From Melioribacter roseus (GTDB lineage: Bacteria; Bacteroidota; Ignavibacteria; Ignavibacteriales; Melioribacteraceae): a stretch of DNA of 36,508 nucleotides. The notes beneath the pieces were generated by a model that saw nothing but the letters and a program-made list of their open reading frames with translations, did not search any database and had not been told where the DNA came from. Within the stretch, counting starts at the first letter, position 1. Each line of letters opens with the position of its first letter. The translations under genes were made by a program, and so were the position numbers. Positions 31,644-36,508 of the stretch are shown here, piece by piece. The stretch is taken from NCBI GenBank assembly GCA_020724265.1, contig DYHH01000030.1, positions 1 to 36,508 of the forward strand, given 5' to 3'.

Positions 31644-32610
31644 AATTAATACAGGCGAACCGGTAGATCATTTCTTAATTCTTACTAAAATTGAAGAAAG
31701 AAAAACCAAAACCGGCAACCCGTTTTTAAATTTAGAGCTACGCGATAAATCTACAGTTATTGCAGCTAAAGTTTGGGATAACTTTTCGGGTTTTATCAAA
31801 GAAGCAGAAGCCGGAAAGGTTGTTAAGATAAAAGGATTAATGGAAGAATTTAACAACTCTCCTCAAATAAAAGTCAGCTCAATTAGATTAGCTAATGAAA
31901 AAGATAAAGTTAATCCGGGCGATTTCTTGCCTAAATCTTCCCGCAATATTGAAGAGATGACTTCAGAACTTGAAAAAAGAATAGAGGAAATTAATAACGA
32001 AAATCTAACATTACTTATTAAGAAAATTTTATCCGGTGAAAAGTATGAGAAGTATAAACACGTCCCCGCCGGCAAAGCATGGCACCATGCTTATGTACAC
32101 GGATTAATAGAACATACTTTAGAAATTGTAAAAATCTGTGATTTGATGTGTGATATTCATTCCGAACTAAACAGAGATTTAATAATTACCGGGGCAGTAT
32201 TACATGACTTCGGCAAAACAGAAGAACTAAACTACGAGACAAATTTTGATTATACGGATAAAGGTAAACTATTAGGTCATATTGTACTTGCGGCAATGGA
32301 AATTGAGAGTGCAGCTAAATCGATTAAGAATTTCCCGGATGATTTGAAAGACCATGTAATCCACTTGGTTTTAAGTCATCAAGGTAAACTTGAACAAGCT
32401 TCGCCGGTTGTTCCCAAAACATTGGAAGCAATAACACTTTACCATGCAGATGAATTAAGCGCAAAGGTAAATGCTTATAAGTACGCAATTAAATTAGACG
32501 AAAACAAAGAAGGTAACTGGACAAGATTTCAACAGCTTGCCGGTACCGCAATTTTTATTCCCGAGAAAGATAATCTGGATATTGAACCAGAAACATTATT
32601 TGACAACTAA
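31621..32610 (+). CDS. yhaM: YhaM-like 3'-5' exoribonuclease (OB fold + HD domain)
   Basis: 329 residues from ATG 31621, with AAGG six bases upstream; ATG 31618 and TTG 31615 are close alternatives. An N-terminal OB-type nucleic-acid-binding domain (about 12-95, FLILTKIEERKTKTGNPFLNLEL) precedes an HD hydrolase domain (about 145-290) with WHHAYVHGLIEHTLEI, the HD pair in VLHDFGK and LVLSHQG. This is the layout of YhaM, an RNA-degrading enzyme of Bacillus and others. It begins inside the NusG-like gene, so RNA elongation control and RNA decay are encoded together. Confidence 0.9.
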   Translation: MNQKELIEINTGEPVDHFLILTKIEERKTKTGNPFLNLELRDKSTVIAAKVWDNFSGFIKEAEAGKVVKIKGLMEEFNNSPQIKVSSIRLANEKDKVNPGDFLPKSSRNIEEMTSELEKRIEEINNENLTLLIKKILSGEKYEKYKHVPAGKAWHHAYVHGLIEHTLEIVKICDLMCDIHSELNRDLIITGAVLHDFGKTEELNYETNFDYTDKGKLLGHIVLAAMEIESAAKSIKNFPDDLKDHVIHLVLSHQGKLEQASPVVPKTLEAITLYHADELSAKVNAYKYAIKLDENKEGNWTRFQQLAGTAIFIPEKDNLDIEPETLFDN

Positions 32611-32625
32611 ATCAAGGACAGCATT

Positions 32626-33411
32626 ATGAAAAGAAAATCACTTCTTTCGTTCATGCTCATTTTATTCATTTCAGGTTTTGCATTCTCACAAACAATCGAA
32701 CAGTATCTCGAAAAAGGAGATTCCCTTTACAAAAGTTTTGATAATGAAGGAGCGCTGAATGTTTTTCTGGAAGGTGATGAAAAATATCCGGGTAATTGGG
32801 AAATTCTTTGGAGATTAAGCAGAACATACACGGATATTGCAGAACACTTACCAACTTCCACAAGTGAACAGGAAAAGGCACAGCTTGCAATGTATGAAAA
32901 GGCAGTTGATTATGCAGACCGAGCTATTGCTCTTGCACCGGGTGAATCGGTTACTTATTTAAGAAGAGCAATTGCTAACGGTAGAATTGCTTTGTTCAAA
33001 GGTGTTTTTTCTGTCGGTAAAGTTGTTGACCAAGTTAAAGCTGATTGTGAGAAAGCAATTGAACTTGGTACAGGCGGTAATGAAGTACAGGGAGTTGCTC
33101 ATTATGTTCTTGCAAGAACACATGATAAAATATCCGATAAATGGTCTGTAGCTCGTGCTGCTCTTGGTCTTGGCTGGGCTGATTACGATATCGGGATAGA
33201 ACATTATAAAAAAGCAATTGAACTTTATCCCGAATTTATGATGATACATGTAGAATATGCAAAAGCATTAATGGAAGAAGACGAATGGGTTCAAGCAAAA
33301 CAATCACTGGAAACTGCTTTAAAATGCCCGATCATTGACGAAGATGATTCGAAGCTTTTAATAGAAGCAGAAGAACTTTTAGCAGAAGTAAATAAAAAAA
33401 TAAAAAAATAA
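32626..33411 (+). CDS. Exported tetratricopeptide repeat protein
   Basis: 261 residues with a Sec signal peptide (MKRKSLLSFMLILFISGFAFSQ). TPR-like helical repeats cover most of the mature protein, for example AMYEKAVDYADRAIALAPGE near 85-105 and GIEHYKKAIELYPEFMMIHV near 188-207. It is expected in the periplasm or at the envelope as a scaffold. It lies 15 bp after the yhaM-like gene and 15 bp before sir2, so it is probably in the same transcript. No more specific function can be given. Confidence 0.85.
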   Translation: MKRKSLLSFMLILFISGFAFSQTIEQYLEKGDSLYKSFDNEGALNVFLEGDEKYPGNWEILWRLSRTYTDIAEHLPTSTSEQEKAQLAMYEKAVDYADRAIALAPGESVTYLRRAIANGRIALFKGVFSVGKVVDQVKADCEKAIELGTGGNEVQGVAHYVLARTHDKISDKWSVARAALGLGWADYDIGIEHYKKAIELYPEFMMIHVEYAKALMEEDEWVQAKQSLETALKCPIIDEDDSKLLIEAEELLAEVNKKIKK

Positions 33412-33426
33412 TATTTGTTTAAAAGA

Positions 33427-34191
33427 ATGAGCGAAACAAAATTTCCTAAAGAGTTATTAGACAAATTAGTCACCGCCGAAAATATAGTTTTCTTTACCGG
33501 TGCCGGCATCTCTGCCGAAAGCGGTGTGCCTACTTTCCGCGGTAAAGACGGTATTTGGAATAAACTTAAACCGGAGGAACTTGCAAACTTCAATGCATTC
33601 CTCCGGAATACCGATATGGTTTGGGAATGGTATCAATACAGAAGAAAAATTGTGAGGGAAGCTCAGCCGAATCCGGGACATCTTGCTATTGCCGAATTTC
33701 AAAATTATTTTCCGAACGTTACCGTTGTTACACAAAATGTAGATAACCTCCATAAACGTGCCGGCAGTAAAAAGATCTACGAACTTCACGGCAATATTGA
33801 AAGAAATTTTTGTATCGACTGCAAAAAATGGTATAATGATGTTCCGATAGACGAAAACAAAAAGGGTGCAATTAAATGTGATTGCGGCGGACTAATTCGT
33901 CCCGATGTTGTTTGGTTCGGTGAATATTTACCTCAAGATGAATTTAAGCAATCCGAATGGGAAGCCGGTCGAAGCGATATTTGTTTTGTGGTAGGAACTT
34001 CTGCTGTTGTTTACCCGGCTGCTTACATTCCTTTTACAGCGTTACAAGCCGGTTCGTATTTAGTTGAAGTTAATATTGAACCGACCGATTTCAGTTCTCA
34101 TGCACATTATTCTTATTTTGGAGAAGCCGGAAAAGTTTTGCCTGAAATTTTATCTGAAGTGAAAAAAATCAAAAGTTCTAAAAAACAATAG
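33427..34191 (+). CDS. cobB: Sir2 family NAD-dependent protein deacylase
   Basis: 254 residues from ATG 33427; a TTG at 33415 would add four residues. NAD-binding GAGISAESGVPTFRG is at about 25-39. TQNVDNLHKRAGS and the catalytic His in ELHGN follow, then a zinc site from a CIDC pair and a KCDCGG pair. WEWYQYRRKI near 66-75 places Tyr69 and Arg72 where SIRT5 and bacterial CobB have the Tyr and Arg that bind succinyl and malonyl groups, so desuccinylase/demalonylase activity is likely beside deacetylation. It is the last gene of the kinase-NusG operon. Confidence 0.94.
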   Translation: MSETKFPKELLDKLVTAENIVFFTGAGISAESGVPTFRGKDGIWNKLKPEELANFNAFLRNTDMVWEWYQYRRKIVREAQPNPGHLAIAEFQNYFPNVTVVTQNVDNLHKRAGSKKIYELHGNIERNFCIDCKKWYNDVPIDENKKGAIKCDCGGLIRPDVVWFGEYLPQDEFKQSEWEAGRSDICFVVGTSAVVYPAAYIPFTALQAGSYLVEVNIEPTDFSSHAHYSYFGEAGKVLPEILSEVKKIKSSKKQ

Positions 34192-34269
34192 GACACAGAT
34201 TTTTATGATTATTATGATCGACGCAGATTTTAATCATAACTTATCATAACCATCATAAAAATCAGCGTT
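34192..34269. terminator. Long imperfect inverted repeat between convergent sir2 and queD
   Basis: Arms 34192-34217 and 34244-34269 match at 21 of 26 positions as an inverted repeat, built from CACAGAT, TTATGAT and CGCAGAT words. It fills the gap between convergent genes and starts right after the sir2 stop. It may terminate both transcripts and belongs to the same word-repeat family as 17065-17100. Confidence 0.5.
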
Positions 34270-34274
34270 CCAAT

Positions 34275-34691
34275 CTATAAAGAAATTTCATCTTCAGCAT
34301 AAGTCTTTTCTGTTTCGTAAACTCTTACTTTTATTCTTTTTATTCGATCGGAAGTAATTCGTTCTTTTATTTTCTCTAACATATGTAGAGTAATATTCTC
34401 AGCCGTCGTTTCAAAAGGAACTACAACTTTTTTGGATTTCAGCTTATCAAGAAAATCAATTATTTCTTTATCGGTTTCTATTACCATGAATGAATGATCG
34501 AGTTCATCAACAATCGGAGAAATAATTTCTGAGACATCGTAATAATCTATTACCATTCCGTTTTCATCCAAATCACCTTCAATTTCAACACGCATTTTGT
34601 AAGTATGCCCGTGAATGTTTTTACATTTACCGGAATGAAACGGAAGTCTATGACCCATTTCCCACTTAAACTCTTTTGAAATTTTCATCAC
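34275..34691 (-). CDS. queD: 6-carboxytetrahydropterin synthase QueD
   Basis: 138-residue member of the 6-pyruvoyl-tetrahydropterin synthase fold. The zinc ligands are His14, His27 and His29 (MGHRLP and HGHTY) and the catalytic Cys23 lies in GKCKNIHGH. ELDHSFM and VYETEKTYAE supply the remaining active-site His and pterin-binding Glu. It converts dihydroneopterin triphosphate to 6-carboxytetrahydropterin, the first committed step toward the 7-deazaguanine of queuosine. Its ATG overlaps the queE stop by four bases. queC and queF are not in the window. Confidence 0.95.
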   Translation of the reverse strand: MMKISKEFKWEMGHRLPFHSGKCKNIHGHTYKMRVEIEGDLDENGMVIDYYDVSEIISPIVDELDHSFMVIETDKEIIDFLDKLKSKKVVVPFETTAENITLHMLEKIKERITSDRIKRIKVRVYETEKTYAEDEISL

Positions 34692-35326
34692 ACACCTTTT
34701 TTATCGGGTTCCCAAATTATTTTGTGCATTTGTAATTGATAACGCACATTTAGTTTATCTTCCAATATCCAATTGACTAACGTTACCGGTTCAAGTTCTC
34801 CGAAAACAACTGAGAAAAGTACAGTGCATTTTTTATCTAATTGATACTTTTCAACTTGTTCTTTTGACCACTCATAATCTTCACGTGTACCGATTACAAA
34901 TTTTACTTCGTCAATAGATTTTAGATATTCAATATTCTCGTATAAATTTTTCTTCATCATTCCGCTGGAAGGACATTTGAGATCGAGAATAATTCTTACT
35001 CTTTTGTCAATTTCCGAAATCGGCAGACTTCCGCCGGTTTCAAGCATAACTTCAAAACCTTCATCGCATAATCTTTTCATCAATTCAATCGATTCATTTT
35101 GAACAAGCGGTTCACCGCCGGTAACTTCAACCAAATTACAGTTATATTTTTTTACTTCATCAATAACTTCATCAATCGATTTATCATATCCCTCATAAAA
35201 AGCATACTCGGTATCGCAATAAGTGCAGCGGAGATTACAGTAAGTCAGCCTGATAAATACACAAGGCAGACCGGCTTTTGTGCTCTCTCCTTGAATGGAA
35301 TGATAAATTTCGTTGATTTTAAGCAT
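34688..35326 (-). CDS. queE: 7-carboxy-7-deazaguanine synthase QueE (radical SAM)
   Basis: 212-residue radical SAM enzyme with the CX3CX2C cluster at Cys30, Cys34 and Cys37 (YCNLRCTYCD). SIQGESTKAGLPCVFIRLTY precedes it and the VEVTGGEPLVQ loop follows near 67-77. It turns 6-carboxytetrahydropterin into 7-carboxy-7-deazaguanine. It is coupled to queD by a four-base overlap. The 165-bp upstream region was examined for a preQ1 riboswitch and none was recognised. Confidence 0.95.
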   Translation of the reverse strand: MLKINEIYHSIQGESTKAGLPCVFIRLTYCNLRCTYCDTEYAFYEGYDKSIDEVIDEVKKYNCNLVEVTGGEPLVQNESIELMKRLCDEGFEVMLETGGSLPISEIDKRVRIILDLKCPSSGMMKKNLYENIEYLKSIDEVKFVIGTREDYEWSKEQVEKYQLDKKCTVLFSVVFGELEPVTLVNWILEDKLNVRYQLQMHKIIWEPDKKGV

Positions 35327-35429
35327 TTTTCGCTGATTTATCTTTAAAAATTAGAGGACAAAAATAGCTATTAAATTGGTGAGATTAAAGATAATAACCG
35401 GATACTTTATTTGATTCATTCAAAAGTAA

Positions 35430-35457
35430 GATTTTCTGTTGTTTTAAGTAGAAAATC
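35430..35457 (-). terminator. Possible terminator of the MNT gene
   Basis: GATTTTCT (35430-35437) and AGAAAATC (35450-35457) form a perfect eight-bp stem with a twelve-base loop downstream of the minus-strand nucleotidyltransferase gene. The stem is AT-rich and the following T tract is interrupted, so this is a weak call. Confidence 0.35.
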
Positions 35458-35491
35458 AATTTCATAAATTATATGTCGCAAGTATACTATG

Positions 35492-35791
35492 TTATGCTTC
35501 ATACCATTGAATTTGATTGTGGATGTATGGAAGAATATAAGGACTAATTCCTTTCTCTGTAAGAAGATCAACTTTTCTGTTGAATATTTTTTCTAACGCG
35601 AAAACAAGTTCGATATAATTATCGAATGTCTTTTCGTCAAAATCTACAATTAAATCAATATCGCTTTCCGAAGTTGCTTGGTTATTAAGATGTGAACCGA
35701 ACAAACCGATTTTTTTAACTCGATATTTCCGCAATAAGTCTCGATTACTTCTTAATATTTCTAATATTTCTTTGGCTGAGATATTTTTCAT
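35492..35791 (-). CDS. MNT-type minimal nucleotidyltransferase
   Basis: 99-residue protein of the minimal nucleotidyltransferase family: the GSHLNNQATSESDIDLIVD segment near 32-50 holds the GSx(10)DxD metal/NTP-binding motif. Such proteins usually work with a HEPN-domain partner as a toxin-antitoxin module (MntA-HepT type), where the MNT protein adenylylates the HEPN toxin. No HEPN gene is present on either side within the window: the 118-bp upstream and 165-bp downstream spacers are too short. It is therefore an orphan or a remnant. Confidence 0.85.
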   Translation of the reverse strand: MKNISAKEILEILRSNRDLLRKYRVKKIGLFGSHLNNQATSESDIDLIVDFDEKTFDNYIELVFALEKIFNRKVDLLTEKGISPYILPYIHNQIQWYEA

Positions 35792-35838
35792 CTGGTATAG
35801 TTTCTATTCTTGTGGGAAAAATAAATAAAATTCAATAA

Positions 35839-35868
35839 AGAAACCCGCAGCCGAAGCCACGGGTTTCT
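35839..35868 (-). terminator. Strong rho-independent terminator with UUCG tetraloop
   Basis: On the minus strand, AGAAACCC pairs with GGGTTTCT. An inner GTGGC/GCTGC stem (with two G.U pairs) is capped by TTCG, giving 13 stem pairs and a UUCG tetraloop, followed by a T-rich tail toward 35815. It lies about 40 bases after the stop of the T9SS gene and ends that transcript. Confidence 0.85.
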
Positions 35869-35909
35869 ATAGTTCTCTTTCTAGGAAATAATGAATTGAT
35901 TCATGTTTG

Positions 35910-36508
35910 TTATTTGATTAACATCAATTTTTTCGTCTGTGAAAAGCTCTCGGTCTCAAGCCGGTAGAGGTAAACACCACTTGGTAAATTTGAAGCATCG
36001 AATTGAACTTCATATGTACCGGCATTTTTGTAACCATTAACTAAGGTAATTATTTCTTTCCCGAGTATATCAAAGACCTTCAGTTTGACATTTGTTCCGT
36101 TTGGAATTGCGTACTTTATCTGTGTACTTGGATTAAACGGGTTAGGGAAATTTTGAAACAAAGCATATTCACTTGGTAATATTTCTTCTTCATCGTTTCT
36201 AACAGAAGTAACAGTTAATGTATCTACAAACGTCTTAACACCGAACTTTGTACCTATATACATTTTTCTAGGTATTTCATTGTCTGCTTTGATTACATTC
36301 ACTGCACTGCCATAAACCTTGCGCCAGTTATTTCCGTTATCTTCGGTTAAGTATAATCCGCCGTTTGAAAAGTTATCCGTTAACGGCTGACCGAATGAAT
36401 ATGTACCTACGTACATTCTACCGGATTGTAGTTCATCCAACCAAATAGTTGCAACATGCCCGCCATTATCAAGTTCATTCAATTTGCTATCTATCCTTGT
36501 CCAATTTC
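35910..36508 (-). CDS. T9SS-sorted Asp-box protein, C-terminal part (5' end outside window)
   Basis: The frame is open to the right edge (encoding ..NWTRIDSKLNELDNG before the first in-frame TTG at 36482), so only about 199 C-terminal residues are seen. An Asp-box (TEDNGNNW) lies about 60 residues in, suggesting a beta-propeller of BNR/sortilin-like type upstream. The T9SS sorting domain covers the last 85 residues: FQNFPNPFNPSTQIKYAIPN, VFDILGKEI and the final GVYLYRLETESFSQTKKLMLIK in blocks. Secreted or cell-surface protein of unknown activity; a strong terminator follows. Confidence 0.85.
   Translation of the reverse strand, partial: NWTRIDSKLNELDNGGHVATIWLDELQSGRMYVGTYSFGQPLTDNFSNGGLYLTEDNGNNWRKVYGSAVNVIKADNEIPRKMYIGTKFGVKTFVDTLTVTSVRNDEEEILPSEYALFQNFPNPFNPSTQIKYAIPNGTNVKLKVFDILGKEIITLVNGYKNAGTYEVQFDASNLPSGVYLYRLETESFSQTKKLMLIK

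Noticed and set aside
35327-35491. Possible preQ1 riboswitch upstream of queE
   Set aside because: The minus-strand leader lacks the C-rich loop and the A-rich pseudoknot strand of known preQ1 classes; only AT-rich sequence and a weak hairpin were seen.

Overview
The window is AT-rich chromosomal DNA from a bacterium of the Bacteroidota/Chlorobi/Ignavibacteriota branch, most likely an Ignavibacteria-like anaerobe or facultative anaerobe. Two secreted proteins carry the type IX secretion (T9SS) sorting domain with the YPNPFNP/FPNPFNP signature. There is a TonB-dependent receptor with a carboxypeptidase-regulatory-like N-terminus, a MuiA-type DUF4139 protein and a GxxExxY protein, and many genes lack strong Shine-Dalgarno sequences. 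Genus and species cannot be fixed from the sequence alone. No rRNA, tRNA, CRISPR array, prophage or classical insertion sequence was seen.

Layout. (1) 1-6524, minus strand: a complete Rnf ion-translocating ferredoxin:NAD+ oxidoreductase operon in the order rnfC-D-G-E-A, apbE (the flavin transferase that loads FMN onto RnfG and RnfD), rnfB, and an RseC-like gene cut by the left edge. (2) 6718-7641, minus: a calcineurin-like phosphoesterase, divergent from (3) 7826-16139, plus: a surface-sugar operon encoding a GT-B-like transferase, an SpsF-type cytidylyltransferase, a split transketolase, a class III aminotransferase, an SDR, a KdsC-type phosphatase and a NeuB-type PEP-condensing synthase that lacks the SAF domain. 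Together they look like a pathway to an activated 3-deoxy-ulosonic acid that does not follow the known sialic, legionaminic or pseudaminic acid routes. The operon is interrupted by a GxxExxY gene bounded by imperfect inverted repeats and by a PIN toxin-like gene with a small partner. (4) 16233-18995, plus: a di-iron fatty acid hydroxylase-like protein and an OlsF-like bifunctional aminolipid synthase. (5) 19083-20675, minus: a MuiA family protein. (6) 20941-23817, plus: an NtrB/NtrC-type sigma-54 two-component pair. (7) 24081-26999, plus: a large T9SS-exported Asp-box protein. (8) 27121-29391, minus: a TonB-dependent receptor. (9) 29515-34191, plus: a five-gene operon of hybrid histidine kinase, NusG paralogue, YhaM-like HD exoribonuclease, TPR protein and Sir2 deacylase. 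(10) 34275-36508, minus: queD-queE for queuosine, a lone MNT nucleotidyltransferase, and the C-terminal part of a second T9SS protein.

The most suggestive regulatory signal is a pair of arrays, each of four TTAACA-like hexamers at exact 11-bp spacing, like a Pho box. One lies at 7739-7777 between the phosphoesterase and the sugar operon, and one at 17146-17184 in front of the OlsF-like gene. Phosphorus-free aminolipids are a classic phosphate-starvation response, so the phosphoesterase, sugar operon and lipid gene may form a local phosphate-stress island. Several junctions also carry related dyad-symmetric repeats, one of which brackets the GxxExxY gene and supplies the end of one flanking gene and the leader of the next.
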